A stretch of 44,716 bases of DNA. Origin: CAZSSM01 sp964609385 (GTDB taxonomy: Bacteria; Planctomycetota; Planctomycetia; Isosphaerales; Isosphaeraceae). Positions 9,101 to 19,134 of this stretch are shown piece after piece. How positions within the stretch are numbered: position 1 is the first letter of the stretch; every line of letters begins with the position of its first letter. The notes under the pieces are model-generated. The model ran no database searches, had not been told where the DNA came from, and saw nothing but the letters and a program-made list of their open reading frames with translations. The position numbers and the translations under genes were made by a program. The stretch spans positions 1 through 44,716 of the forward strand of contig CAZSSM010000057.1 in NCBI GenBank assembly GCA_964609385.1. Direction: 5' to 3'.

Positions 9101-9517
9101 GATCGCGATCTCGCTCTCAGCGTCTCAGTAGTCAACGCGACGCGCGTCTCGACCTAGCTCCTGTGGACCACGCGTCATGGGACGGCATACTCCGCATGGT
9201 ACACCCGGTGCCACCACAGACCAGAGGCCGTTGCGGCATGACCCCCTGACAGGATCGGTCCGTGCCCCGTAAAATGTCGAACCTGTGAAGCTCGCGACGG
9301 CGAACCGTACGGTGAAGCGTATGATCCCGACGCTTTGTCCTGGAGTCGGGCCATCTAAGACCCGCGTCGTCACCGACCTAGCTCGACACCCAGCGATCGC
9401 GGCGACGACCATGTTGGTGATGACGCCCCGATCCCGCCTCGCTGACGCGGACCGCGCCCTAGAAATCCGAACACCTCAGAGCCGTTCGCGCTTTCGGACA
9501 CGGACAGGAGTCCCCCC
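9101..9517. other. Divergent intergenic region
   Basis: This stretch of about 417 bases lies between two divergently transcribed genes and presumably holds both promoters. No open frame in it has convincing codon usage. I recognise no operator, riboswitch or RNA gene. Confidence 0.4.
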
Positions 9518-12500
9518 ATGCCATCTGGTGCTCAGCCGACCCACGCGTTTGCCGATCGTTCGCGGCCTTCCTCCCGGCCAAGTCGCCTCCGTCCAGTCGT
9601 TCGAGGTCTGGTGATGATCCTCCTCGCGGTGACTCTGGTAGGGGGCACTTGGATGGGGATCGCGCCTCAGAAGGTCTCGGCCGTTCCGGCGACACAGGAA
9701 CCTGAGCCAGCGCCCGAAATCGATCTGCAACGTCCGAAACAACTCTGGCAGCGTGGACGATACGCCGAGGCCCTGGAGATCTATGACGGTTGGATCGGCG
9801 TTCAGAGCCTCCCTGATCCCGAAGCCGAGGCCGTAGCCGACGAGGATTTGGAGGAGATCGAGGGGGCCGACGAACCCTCACCTTTAGACCTGAGCGTGGA
9901 TCAGCAGGTGGCCATCGCCCTGGGCCGCGCCGATTGCCTGGTGAGCCTGGGTCGGATCGATGAGGCGATCGACGCTTTGCTGGCCGAGACAGTGTTGCAC
10001 CCCCAACGTCCCGAACTCTGGGCCGCCCTCGGGGCTCGGGCCTTGGAACGCGGGCGCTGGGATCTGGCCGAGACGGCCGCGGGTCAAGCCGTCGAACTCG
10101 ACCGTGAGAGCCTCCGGGGCCTCTGGACCCTGGTCCAACTCGACATGGTCCGTGGACGGACCGAGACGCTCACCGACGACCTCCGTTGGTTCGTCGACTA
10201 TCGCAATGCCCACGTCGATACGGTGGACGACGACGCCGAGGCGCTCCTGATCATCGGTCAGGCCCTGGAGCAATACTACCGTCGTGAGGCCACCGGCCGC
10301 GAGTTGGCCGAGGGGCTCAACGACGTCATCAACTTACTCTACGAGCGGGCGATCCGGGTCGATTCGCTCTGCTGGCACGCCGCCTACCTCCAGGCCCGCT
10401 TGTTCCTCACGGGCCATAACGAGGCCGACGCCGAGCCCGAGATCCAGCGAGCCCTCCAGATCAACCCCCGCGCTGCCGAGGCCCTGGCCCTGCTCGGCCG
10501 GATCGATCTGAACGGGTACAAGCTCGAGGCCGGTCGCAAGAAGGCCAGACGGGCCCTTCAGATCAACCCCGAGCTGACCGATGCGCACATCCTCCTGGCC
10601 GACCTGGAGATCTCCGATGAGGAGTTCGCCGCCGCCCTTGAGGCGGCCCGTGAGGCGGTTCGGACCAACCCACGAAGCGGTGAGGCCTTGGCCCGCTTGG
10701 CCGCTGCCTACCGCCTCCGCGTCGAACCGCTCAAGGCCCTGGCCGTCGAAGGCTTGGCCCGCGCCGACAACCCCCGACCGGCCGCCTTCTACAGCGCCTT
10801 GGGCGAACGCCTAGCCGATCGCCGCAAGTATCCCGAGGCCGAACGGGCCTTCCTCCTGGCTGCCGAGGCCGACCCGAACCGCGCCGACAACCGGATCGGC
10901 TTAGGCATGCTCTACATGCAGATCGGCCGTGAGGCCGAGGCCAATGCCCTCTTCCAGGCCGCCTTCGACGCCGACCCCTTCAACATCCGCGCCAACAATA
11001 TGATCGAGGTCCTGGAGCACCTCGCCGACTACGAGGCTGTTGACAGCGAACACTATCGCGTGCTCATTCACCCGGATCAAGATCGTCTGCTCGGCAAGTA
11101 TATGTCTCAGTACTTGGAGAAGGTCCATGGCGAGTTGACCGAGCGGTTCGCCTTCGAGCCGCTGGGCCGGACCCAGATCGAGATCCTCAAGGATCACCAG
11201 TGGTTCAGCGGTCGGACCGTCGCCCTTCCGTTCATCCCGACCGTCGGCGCTTGCACCGGCAAAGTCGTCGCCCTGGCCAGCCCTCGTGCGACCCGCAAGC
11301 CCTTCAACTGGGCCCGCGTGCTCAAGCACGAGGTCGTCCACGTCATCACCTTGCAGCAGACCAACTTCAACATCCCCCACTGGTACACCGAGGCCCTGGC
11401 CGTCGACAGCGAGGGCTACCCGCGACCCCAGGCCTGGAACACCCTGCTGCTCGACCGCGTTCCGCGCCGCGATCTGCTCGACCTGGAGACGATCAACCTC
11501 GGCTTCATCCGGCCCAAGGAGCCCGACGAGCGTCAGTTGGCCTATTGCCAAGCGCAGCTCTACGCTCAGTACATGGTCGGTCGCTTCGGTGAAACGGCGC
11601 TGGCCGAGATGCTGGAGGCGTACCGACTCGGACTGACCACCCCCGAGGCCGTCGAGCACTGCTTCGAGGTGCCCGTCGAGGACTTCGAGGCGGACTACCT
11701 GAAGTTCCTCGACGAAGTCGTCTCCAAGATTCGGACCCGCGAGGAGAACCAGGAGCCGACCCCCTACTCCCAGCTCCAGCGGTTGCTCGCGGCCAAGCCC
11801 GACGACCCAGACCTCAACGCGCAGATGGCCTTCGAGAACCTCGCCCGACGCGCCTACCGTGAGGCCCGCCCCTTCGCCGACAAAGCCCTGGAACTCCAGC
11901 CGGCCCACCCGCTGGCCAGCTATGTCAAGGCCCGCCTCTTCGAGCTGATCGGTGACGAGGAGTCGGCCCTGAAAGTCCTTGAGCCGGCCCTCGACCTCGA
12001 TCGCCCCAACCCGCGCGTCGTCGACCTGCTGGCCAAGCTCCTGCTGAAGCGAAACCGACTTCGCGAGGCCGAGGCGCTTTACGAACTGGCCCGTCGCGAC
12101 GACCCCTACAACAGCAAGTGGATCGCCGGGCTGGCTCGGATCCATCTCCGGCAGGAGGATCAGGCCGCCTTCCTCGGTGACCTGACGTTGCTGGCCGCCA
12201 ACGATGCCGACGATTTGGACGTCCGCAAGGCTTTGGCCGAACGTCACCTCGAGCGCGGGGAGTTCGCCGAGGCCGAGCGATGGGCCCGTGAATGCCTCTA
12301 CATCCAGGTCTACGACGCTTCGACACACTATGTGCTCGGCGACGCCCTGGCCGCGCAGGGGGCGCACGAGGAGGCCGTCGACGAGTACCGCGTCACCCTC
12401 GAGCTGGGCGGTCGCGGACTCGACGTGCGCGGGATCCAGCTCAAGTTGGCCCGTTCGCTGGTCGCCCTGGATCGGGCCGACGAGGCCGAACCGCTGATCG

Positions 12501-12574
12501 ACACGATCCTCCGGGCCGATCCCGAGAATCAGGAGGCTCGCGAACTCCGCGAACGCCTCAACGCGCTCGATTGA
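9518..12574 (+). CDS. TPR protein with central gluzincin-type zinc peptidase domain
   Basis: This is a 1018-residue envelope protein. A single hydrophobic segment at about residues 31-47 acts as a signal or anchor. TPR-like helical repeats fill about residues 70-500 and again about 755-1018. Between them sits a peptidase-MA-like domain with the zinc motif HEVVH at 604-608; Glu625 in WYTEALAV fits the third ligand of the H-E-x-x-H...E gluzincin arrangement, so it is likely to bind zinc and be catalytic. TPR/peptidase-MA proteins are known from planctomycetes and other bacteria, but substrates are not established. Repeats probably recruit a protein partner. The gene is monocistronic; an inverted repeat begins directly after the stop. 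Confidence 0.9.
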   Translation: MPSGAQPTHAFADRSRPSSRPSRLRPVVRGLVMILLAVTLVGGTWMGIAPQKVSAVPATQEPEPAPEIDLQRPKQLWQRGRYAEALEIYDGWIGVQSLPDPEAEAVADEDLEEIEGADEPSPLDLSVDQQVAIALGRADCLVSLGRIDEAIDALLAETVLHPQRPELWAALGARALERGRWDLAETAAGQAVELDRESLRGLWTLVQLDMVRGRTETLTDDLRWFVDYRNAHVDTVDDDAEALLIIGQALEQYYRREATGRELAEGLNDVINLLYERAIRVDSLCWHAAYLQARLFLTGHNEADAEPEIQRALQINPRAAEALALLGRIDLNGYKLEAGRKKARRALQINPELTDAHILLADLEISDEEFAAALEAAREAVRTNPRSGEALARLAAAYRLRVEPLKALAVEGLARADNPRPAAFYSALGERLADRRKYPEAERAFLLAAEADPNRADNRIGLGMLYMQIGREAEANALFQAAFDADPFNIRANNMIEVLEHLADYEAVDSEHYRVLIHPDQDRLLGKYMSQYLEKVHGELTERFAFEPLGRTQIEILKDHQWFSGRTVALPFIPTVGACTGKVVALASPRATRKPFNWARVLKHEVVHVITLQQTNFNIPHWYTEALAVDSEGYPRPQAWNTLLLDRVPRRDLLDLETINLGFIRPKEPDERQLAYCQAQLYAQYMVGRFGETALAEMLEAYRLGLTTPEAVEHCFEVPVEDFEADYLKFLDEVVSKIRTREENQEPTPYSQLQRLLAAKPDDPDLNAQMAFENLARRAYREARPFADKALELQPAHPLASYVKARLFELIGDEESALKVLEPALDLDRPNPRVVDLLAKLLLKRNRLREAEALYELARRDDPYNSKWIAGLARIHLRQEDQAAFLGDLTLLAANDADDLDVRKALAERHLERGEFAEAERWARECLYIQVYDASTHYVLGDALAAQGAHEEAVDEYRVTLELGGRGLDVRGIQLKLARSLVALDRADEAEPLIDTILRADPENQEARELRERLNALD

Positions 12575-12623
12575 TCCGAGCCGGTCGGTTGGCTCACCCC
12601 AATGATGGCCTACCCGGCTCGGA
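12575..12623. terminator. Inverted repeat between convergent genes
   Basis: A perfect 10-base inverted repeat, TCCGAGCCGG at 12575-12584 and CCGGCTCGGA at 12614-12623, starts at the base after the stop codon of the TPR gene. The loop of about 29 bases is long and there is no U tract, so intrinsic termination is possible but not certain. The gene facing it ends at 12705. Confidence 0.4.
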
Positions 12624-12704
12624 ATGGCTTGAGGTCAGGTTGTCGGGGGGAAGCTCGGTGAGTCCGGGTTCTCCCTCCCCCTTCCCTGCGCGAGGACGTC
12701 GGGA

Positions 12705-13934
12705 TCAGCGTTGGGGAGGCTCCTGCTCGCCCTGTCCGCCGATCGGAGGGAAGGCGACGTCGGGTTTGAGGGGTTTGCCCGATTCGAGATCGATGCCGTC
12801 CAGGCTCGGGTCGCCGCTGACCGGGTTGGGCCGCGCCGCGGCACCCCCAGGCAACTGAACGCGGTAGGCGCTCAACCGCGAGTCGGGTTCGGGGTAGTCG
12901 GTGCTAACGAACTGGGCTCCGCTGGCCAGGGCCGCTTCGCGCTGGCCGGTCGTGTTGGTCCTCGCCTGTGCGGTGTTGGCGTCGGCGCGGGTCCGGACGA
13001 TGAACCCGTCGGCGACCAGGCGTCGGATCCGTTCTCCCTGGGCGATCGGGTTGTTGAGCTTGAAGAAGGCGGCTGCCGGATGGTCCGGTTCGCCCGCGTC
13101 GGCGAAGAGCATCCGGCCTCGGAGCGCGGGGTGACCCTCCAGGTAGAGGTCGCGGATCGGTCCGCCGTTGTCCAAGGCGAAGAGCACTTGCCCCCGGACC
13201 TCGTTGAGTCGGGGCCAGCCACGGGTCCGGATCGCTTCGGGCAGGGTCTCGGCATCGCCTCGAAGATCGTCGGGGGTGAAGACCTCCTCGGGCTCGAAGA
13301 CCGCCTGGATCTCCTGATCGACCGTCTCGAGTTGCTCGGCATCGAAGGGATACGGTTCGGTTAGCTCGGGATAAGCCCCGTCCTTCAACTCGACCAGCAC
13401 GGTGATCGGGACGTGGCGGGGGTTGGCCTGTGACCAAGCCCGGATCTGCTTTAAGGCCGAGCGGAACGTGGGGGTTGTCGTCCGGTAGTCGATGTCCTGA
13501 ACGTGGAGCACCTTCAGACCCGGCTCAGCCAGGCTTTCGTCGGGTTCGGGGGCGGGCAAGCCTTGTTCCCGGAGTCGGGTGTAGGCCTTCGGTTCGGCGA
13601 ACCGCCCACCGTCCGGGTCAGCGAAGACGTCCAGCTCGATCTGACGGATCCCAAGCCGCCCGAATTGTTCGGCCAGCGGCCGGTGGGTGTAGTCCAGCGC
13701 GATCACCAGCTCCGGTCGGATCTGGGCCAAGAGGCCCATCATTTCGGCCGACGGTGCGAGGTGATAACTGTTATGGGTTCCGATGACTTGAATTTGGTTG
13801 AAGCGAACGTCCTCCGGCGTCGGAGCGGTTTCTTCGTCTTGCTGGGCGAGCGTTGGACGTTGCGAGAGCCCTGCGATCAGGAGGCCCAAGGCGATCGCGC
13901 GCCGGGCGATCGCGAGTCGAGAGTGGTGGTTCAT
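12705..13934 (-). CDS. Secreted PI-PLC-like (Ca2+-dependent) phosphodiesterase
   Basis: This 409-residue protein has a signal peptide at residues 1-30 (ending TLAQ). The TIM-barrel phosphodiesterase begins with IGTHNSYH at 51-58, whose His54 matches the first catalytic histidine of PI-PLC-X-type enzymes. IELDVF at 98-103 supplies acidic metal-ligand candidates Glu99 and Asp101. VLHVQDIDY later fits the second catalytic histidine region, and ITVLVELKDG the next beta strand. The family is annotated as calcium-dependent phosphoinositide phospholipase C, but the natural bacterial substrate is unknown; a phosphodiester of a lipid or polyol is likely. The ATG at 13934 was preferred to a longer open frame because it gives the signal peptide. 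Confidence 0.85.
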   Translation of the reverse strand: MNHHSRLAIARRAIALGLLIAGLSQRPTLAQQDEETAPTPEDVRFNQIQVIGTHNSYHLAPSAEMMGLLAQIRPELVIALDYTHRPLAEQFGRLGIRQIELDVFADPDGGRFAEPKAYTRLREQGLPAPEPDESLAEPGLKVLHVQDIDYRTTTPTFRSALKQIRAWSQANPRHVPITVLVELKDGAYPELTEPYPFDAEQLETVDQEIQAVFEPEEVFTPDDLRGDAETLPEAIRTRGWPRLNEVRGQVLFALDNGGPIRDLYLEGHPALRGRMLFADAGEPDHPAAAFFKLNNPIAQGERIRRLVADGFIVRTRADANTAQARTNTTGQREAALASGAQFVSTDYPEPDSRLSAYRVQLPGGAAARPNPVSGDPSLDGIDLESGKPLKPDVAFPPIGGQGEQEPPQR

Positions 13935-14423
13935 GAGTGGGGAGCCTCGAAGGGTCTGAGAAGTCGGGAGAGACGGCCTAGAACGGGTCCTAGGCCGGGT
14001 TCGAGGAATCCGGACCCGTCTTGTCGGATTCGGCGGCCTCATTCTGAACGGCTGATGACGGACCGACAAGCGTCGAGACCGGTCGCGACATTCTAGAATC
14101 GAGGGGATCTTGGACCGTTCGTCGGGCCACCCGGGTTTCCGAGGGTGGGGAGTGGACATCGCCGCCAGGATGTCACAGAGTGGTGAGGGTCCGACAACCG
14201 TCATCTGCTTGGATGAGATCGGCCGTTTGCGAAGGGTTCGGGCCGACTCGTGGCCGCCGAACAATTCCAAAGTCGACCGCGAAACAGTGGTCAACGCGAC
14301 GAGACGCGGGCATCGCCGACGCGTGATCCCCGTGCGTGCATAACACCCTCGACTTGCGACAGACCGGCCCTCGGCTCATCGGCCGGCTCGCGACGCCCCA
14401 CGCGCTTTGGGAGACGGTCACCG
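13935..14423. other. Divergent intergenic region, no gene supported
   Basis: This stretch of about 489 bases separates the phospholipase-like gene from the plus-strand membrane/ABC cluster. Open frames cross it, but codon use and composition do not support coding, and the open frame upstream of 14424 looks like leader sequence. It should contain promoters for both directions; I identify no specific site. Confidence 0.4.
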
Positions 14424-16751
14424 ATGTTCGCGCCAGTCCGCGCCCGCCACGACCAGGAATCCTCGCTCACACCGTCGTCCCACAGGAGCTTTTGGGGACG
14501 ATCGTTGATCCTCGTGATCGTGCTCGTCGGGGTGATCCTGGGTGCTGGTCCGAGTTCGGTCCAGGCCCAGGAACAGAAAGCCCCAATCTCGCTGGTCTCG
14601 CTGCGTGTCGGCTATCAGGGGATCTTCAAGATTGGCCGTTGGACACCGGCGTGGGCCAATCTGGAGGCCGGCCCGGAAGGTTTTCGCGGGGCGATCGAGC
14701 TGATCGTTCGGGACGATCAGGACGTCCCAACGGTCACCCGACGGACCGTACAGCTCCCGCCCGGGGTGGCGCGGAACGTCCCCCTTTACTTCCGGAGCGG
14801 TACCGGGATCTCGCAGCCGCAACTACGAGCGATTCCGGAGGAGGGACGGTCGATCTCGTTTCGGATCAACGACCTGACCCTTCGACGTTACGATCCGATG
14901 GTGTCGGGTCAGACGATCGTGCTCACGGCCGGCCAGCCCCGAGGGGTCTCGGATATCCCTAACGAGCCGGGCTACATCCCGGCCGAGAACAACCTGCGTT
15001 CCGGGGTCGTCGTGGCCGCCGCTGAGATGCCCGATGGCCTGCCCGGCAACCCGCTTGGCTACGACGGCATGAACGCCGTGGTGATCGACACCAATGACGA
15101 CTCGGTGATGCGGTTGCTCAACGCGGGCCGGGGCGAGCCGCTCCGCCAGTGGGTCGAGCGTGGCGGTCACTTGGTGCTGGCCATTGGCGAGAACTGGCAG
15201 GCGGTTCTGGACAGCCCGTTGGAGCCCCTGCTGCCGGCCGTACCGACGGGTCGCCAACGTCTAGCCTCCTTGGGAACGTTGGAAGATTTCGTCGATGCCA
15301 GTTCGCAGATCGTCCCGATCAACGGGGATCCGATCGAGGTGACTGTCTTCGATCAGATGGAGTCGCGTGGCGGCCGCGCGCTGGATCCCACGCCCAAGAC
15401 GCCGGTCTTGATCCGGGGCAAATATGGGTTCGGCCGCGTGACCCTGGTCGGCCTGGACGTCGACCTCAAGCCGTTCGCCGACTGGAACGATCGGGTCGGG
15501 TTTTGGGTCCGCGCGTTGGACCTCCGTCAGCCCGACCTGGAAGCCCTCGAACTCCAGCAGGAGCGGGTGTCCCGCTCCATTTATCAGGATTACCAGAACG
15601 ATTTGACGACCCTGATCCGGAGCGGCCTGGAGCAGTTCCCGGGCGTCAAGCTGATCGGGTTCGGTTGGGTAGCCCTATTCATCTTTATTTACATTCTTCT
15701 GATCGGTCCGGGCGACTATTTCTTCCTGAAGAAGGTCGTCGGTCGGATGGAACTGACCTGGATCACGTTCCCGACCCTGGTGATCGTCGTCAGCGCATTG
15801 GCCTACTGGGCGGCCTACACGTTCAAGGGGACGGATCTGCGTGTCAATAAGATCGACGTTGTTGATATCGATGCGACCCGCGGGGTCCTTCGCGGCACAA
15901 CCTTCGCCAACCTGTTCAGCCCGGAGAACCGCAGCTATGACGTCTCAATGATCCCGCACACGCTGCTCGATCCAGCCGAGGATCGGCCGACGGCCGTTTC
16001 GGTCGGCTCATTGGAAGAGGCCAACACCGAGGGGGCCGGACAGACCGTCGGCGGACAGGTCCTCAGTTGGTTCGGTCGGCCGGGCGGCGGCTACGGAGGC
16101 ATGGACAACACCAGTCGGGGCTTGACCTTCGGCGGAGGTGGCTATCGCTACACACCCGAGGGTCAGTATGAATCGGTCCGAGGCGTTCGGGTTCCGATCT
16201 GGAGCACCCGTTGCTTCTACGGACAATGGTACGACACCGCGCCCGAGGTGGTCCGTGCCGAGTTGGTTTCCGACGGCAACCGCTTGGTCGGCACCCTGAG
16301 CAACATGACGGCCGTGCCGCTCGAGTCGGCGGTGCTGGCCTACGGGCGTTCGCTCTACGACCTCGGCACGCTTGAGGTGGGGCAAACGGTCCAGGTCGAA
16401 CTCAAGGACCCCAACCCCCGCTTCATCCGCGGATATCTCAACGATCTCTGGAACGAGCGGCAGGGCTCCCAGAACAGCGAGTTCAACCCGTCGACGGTGT
16501 TGCGTTGGAACGACTTGGTCCGGATCGTCGGCCTGCGCCGCGAACTGGGCGATGAGGAGGTGATCCCCGAGAGCAACGCGCTGGCCGATCTGGACCTTAG
16601 TGGCCAATTGCAACTGGGGCACGCGGTCCTGATCGCCAGCATTCCGGGATCCGGAGCCTCGTTGGCCGTCGTCGACGCGCCCGACCAATTCCCCTCCGAA
16701 CAGTCGACCGTGCTCCGCGTCCTCTTGCCGGTCGACGAGTCGTTCGAGTGA
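14424..16751 (+). CDS. Large membrane protein with GATase-like domain, ABC-associated
   Basis: This 775-residue protein has an N-terminal hydrophobic segment at about 26-44 ending in a signal-peptidase-like site (SSVQAQ). A long exported domain follows, then two helices at about 409-433 and 446-467, and another large domain with a glycine-rich patch near residues 550-575. The region with QWVERGGHLVLAIG (about residues 240-260) has the look of the GATase-like fold found in GldG/DUF4350-type proteins, which accompany ABC-2 transporters. The ABC ATPase gene starts 148 bases downstream, supporting a shared export or gliding-type complex. The ATG at 14424 gives the signal-like N-terminus. The substrate is unknown. 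Confidence 0.75.
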   Translation: MFAPVRARHDQESSLTPSSHRSFWGRSLILVIVLVGVILGAGPSSVQAQEQKAPISLVSLRVGYQGIFKIGRWTPAWANLEAGPEGFRGAIELIVRDDQDVPTVTRRTVQLPPGVARNVPLYFRSGTGISQPQLRAIPEEGRSISFRINDLTLRRYDPMVSGQTIVLTAGQPRGVSDIPNEPGYIPAENNLRSGVVVAAAEMPDGLPGNPLGYDGMNAVVIDTNDDSVMRLLNAGRGEPLRQWVERGGHLVLAIGENWQAVLDSPLEPLLPAVPTGRQRLASLGTLEDFVDASSQIVPINGDPIEVTVFDQMESRGGRALDPTPKTPVLIRGKYGFGRVTLVGLDVDLKPFADWNDRVGFWVRALDLRQPDLEALELQQERVSRSIYQDYQNDLTTLIRSGLEQFPGVKLIGFGWVALFIFIYILLIGPGDYFFLKKVVGRMELTWITFPTLVIVVSALAYWAAYTFKGTDLRVNKIDVVDIDATRGVLRGTTFANLFSPENRSYDVSMIPHTLLDPAEDRPTAVSVGSLEEANTEGAGQTVGGQVLSWFGRPGGGYGGMDNTSRGLTFGGGGYRYTPEGQYESVRGVRVPIWSTRCFYGQWYDTAPEVVRAELVSDGNRLVGTLSNMTAVPLESAVLAYGRSLYDLGTLEVGQTVQVELKDPNPRFIRGYLNDLWNERQGSQNSEFNPSTVLRWNDLVRIVGLRRELGDEEVIPESNALADLDLSGQLQLGHAVLIASIPGSGASLAVVDAPDQFPSEQSTVLRVLLPVDESFE

Positions 16752-16899
16752 GCGCGTCGTCCCCGTCTCGTCCCCACGCCCTCGCCGCGATCTGATCGAC
16801 GGTCCCCGACAGGACTGTTTGGACCGGTCGCTCGAGGCGATTGTCCCGGACCCCGATTCCTCCACGCCACGAACCCATCCAGAGCAGGGCACGACCGTC

Positions 16900-17832
16900 A
16901 TGATCGAGACCCAAGAACTGACCAAAATGTACGGCGATCTGTACGCGTTGAATCGGCTCAATCTGAAGCTTGAGCCGGGCGACGTTTATGGGTTCATCGG
17001 CCCCAACGGCGCGGGCAAAACCACGACCATGCGGATCCTGGCCACGCTGCTCAACCCGACCTTCGGCGAGGCGAGCGTCTGCGGCTACTCGATCTACAAC
17101 GCGCCCAAGGAGATCCGGCGCGTCGTCGGGTACATGCCCGACTTCTTCGGCGTCTACGACGATATGAAGGTCATCGAGTACCTGGAATTCTTCGCCGCGG
17201 CCTACCGGATCAATGGGCCGGATCGCCGTAAGATCAGCGAGGACGTGCTCGAGTTGGTCGACCTGACCTACAAGCGCGATGAGCTGGTCACCAGCCTCTC
17301 GCGGGGGATGACCCAGCGGCTCGGCCTGGCGCGGGTCCTGCTCCACGACCCGAAGGTCCTGCTGCTCGACGAACCGGCCTCCGGCCTCGACCCCCGGGCG
17401 CGGATCGAGATCCGTGCCCTGCTCAAAGAACTCCGGAAGATGGGCAAGACGATCCTCGTCTCCAGCCACATCCTGCCCGAGTTGGCCGACATCTGCAACA
17501 AAATCGGCATCATCGAGCAGGGCCAGCTCGTCGTCAACGGGCCCGTCGACGAGGTCATGAAGCAGGTCCGCACGGAGATCCTGCTCAACATCGCCGTGGC
17601 CGATCGCCGCGACGAGGCTGCCGACCTGCTCCGCGTCCAGCCCGAGGTCGAGGAGGTCTCCGACCGCGAGGGGACCGATGTCCTGGTGGTCCGACTGACC
17701 CCCGAGACCATCGAATATGCCCACCTCAACAAGCTTCTCATCCAGAACGATTTCATGGTCACGACCTTCAAGGAAGATGAGATCAATCTGGAAACGGCGT
17801 TCATGCAGTTGACTAAAGGCATCACCAGTTGA
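16900..17832 (+). CDS. ABC transporter ATP-binding protein (ABC-2 type)
   Basis: This 310-residue nucleotide-binding subunit has Walker A GPNGAGKTT at 34-42, signature LSRGMTQ at 133-139, Walker B VLLLDE at 153-158 with the DEPASGLD run, and an H-loop in VSSHILPE. The accessory C-terminal region, about 215-310, is typical of CcmA/NatA-like ATPases of drug, lipid or polysaccharide exporters. All catalytic motifs are intact. The ATG at 16900 matches the family start (MIETQELTKMYG); an upstream in-frame ATG would add an unlikely leader. It probably energises the membrane protein encoded just upstream; no classical ABC-2 permease is adjacent. Confidence 0.95.
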   Translation: MIETQELTKMYGDLYALNRLNLKLEPGDVYGFIGPNGAGKTTTMRILATLLNPTFGEASVCGYSIYNAPKEIRRVVGYMPDFFGVYDDMKVIEYLEFFAAAYRINGPDRRKISEDVLELVDLTYKRDELVTSLSRGMTQRLGLARVLLHDPKVLLLDEPASGLDPRARIEIRALLKELRKMGKTILVSSHILPELADICNKIGIIEQGQLVVNGPVDEVMKQVRTEILLNIAVADRRDEAADLLRVQPEVEEVSDREGTDVLVVRLTPETIEYAHLNKLLIQNDFMVTTFKEDEINLETAFMQLTKGITS

Positions 17833-17889
17833 TTGGCCTGGATCCAGTCTCGCTCGATCTCGGACGATGACCGAATCGGGGGGGAGGCC

Positions 17890-19134
17890 ATGGGGCTCCG
17901 CGCTATGTGGACGATCATCGTGCCGGGTCTGCTGGTGGCGGCCACCGGCGTCGGCGCGGGAGACTTGGCCACGGCCGCCTTCACCGGCGGCGAGTTGGGC
18001 ACCGCGATCCTCTGGGCCGTCGTGCTCGGCGCGGCGATGAAGTGGGTCGTCACCGAAGGACTGGCCCGTTGGCAATTGGCCACAGGGCGCACCTACCTGG
18101 AGGGGTGTGTTGGCGAGTTGGGTCGCTGGTCGATCGAACTCCTGCTGATTTATCTGCTCTTCTGGAGCATGACCGTCGCGGTGGCTTTGATGAGCGCCTG
18201 CGGCGCCGCGGCGCACGCGCTGGTGCCGTTGCCGGGCTCCAATCCGGTCCAGGACAAGGTGATCTATGGGATCCTGCACAGCGTGCTCGGTCTGATCCTC
18301 TTGCGGGTCAGTCGGTTTGAGGCCTTCGAACGGATCATGTCGGCCTGTGTGGGCCTGATGTTCGTGATCGCCTTGAGCGTGGCGATCTGGTTGGTCGGAT
18401 CATGGCCCGAGGTCCTCAACGGCTTGGTCGTGCCGCAGATCCCTCGGATCGGCGATGGAGGGTCAGGCTGGACGATCGCCCTGATCGGCGGGGTGGGCGG
18501 GACCTTGACGATTCTGGGCTACGGCTACTGGATCGCTGAGGCGGGTCGGACCGAGACCTCGGCGCTGCCTTCCTGTCGGATCGACTTGGCTTGCGGCTAT
18601 GGCGTGACCGCCCTGTTCGGCCTGTCCATGGTCGTGATCGGGGCAAGCCTGGGACGACTTCAAGGTGGCGGCGCATCGCTGCTGGTCGAGATTGGGGCAC
18701 TGTTGCGTGCCGAGGCCGGACCGATCGGCCCGGCGGTCCGTTTGGCCTTCCTCTTGGGGGCTTGGGCGGCCGTCTTCAGCAGCCTGCTGGGTGTCTGGCA
18801 AGCGGTTCCCTATCTCTTCGCCGACATCTGGCGATTGCGAAGGTCCCAGAAATTGGCCGATCGTCCTGACGGGGCGGCCTTGCGGAAGTCCCGGGCGTAT
18901 CGACGCTTCCAGGTCGCCCTGGCCCTGATCCCGATCGTGGGCCTTGGGCTTCCCTTCCGCGACGTGCAGCGCGTTTACGCGACGCTCGGTGCCTGGTTCG
19001 TCCCGCTCTTGGCCCTCAGCCTGCTCTGGCTCAACGGCGTCCGGTTGCCGAGGACAGCGCCTCGTTACGGAATCGGATTCATGTTGATCCTGATCGGGAT
19101 CGTGATCTTCTTTCTCGTCGGGATCGTGATCTGA
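17890..19134 (+). CDS. Nramp-family transporter lacking the canonical metal-site motifs
   Basis: This polytopic membrane protein of 414 residues has about 11 predicted helices. The first, IIVPGLLVAATGVGAGDLAT, aligns with Nramp helix 1, but the metal-binding DPGN is replaced by GAGD. The region corresponding to helix 6 (IALIGGVGGTLTILGYG) lacks the canonical MPH. Such divergent Nramp relatives occur widely in bacteria and may carry Mg2+ or another solute rather than Mn2+/Fe2+; substrate is uncertain. The start was placed at ATG 17890, directly before helix 1. It follows the ABC ATPase by 57 bases and may be co-transcribed. Confidence 0.85.
   Translation: MGLRAMWTIIVPGLLVAATGVGAGDLATAAFTGGELGTAILWAVVLGAAMKWVVTEGLARWQLATGRTYLEGCVGELGRWSIELLLIYLLFWSMTVAVALMSACGAAAHALVPLPGSNPVQDKVIYGILHSVLGLILLRVSRFEAFERIMSACVGLMFVIALSVAIWLVGSWPEVLNGLVVPQIPRIGDGGSGWTIALIGGVGGTLTILGYGYWIAEAGRTETSALPSCRIDLACGYGVTALFGLSMVVIGASLGRLQGGGASLLVEIGALLRAEAGPIGPAVRLAFLLGAWAAVFSSLLGVWQAVPYLFADIWRLRRSQKLADRPDGAALRKSRAYRRFQVALALIPIVGLGLPFRDVQRVYATLGAWFVPLLALSLLWLNGVRLPRTAPRYGIGFMLILIGIVIFFLVGIVI

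Noticed and set aside
10901..12367. 488-codon minus-strand frame opposite the TPR/peptidase gene
   Set aside because: It is an antisense shadow of the TPR gene, with Leu/Val/Gly/Glu-rich composition typical of such shadows.
16597..18279. 560-codon minus-strand frame opposite the ABC ATPase and Nramp genes
   Set aside because: It spans two well-supported plus-strand genes and shows no protein family features.
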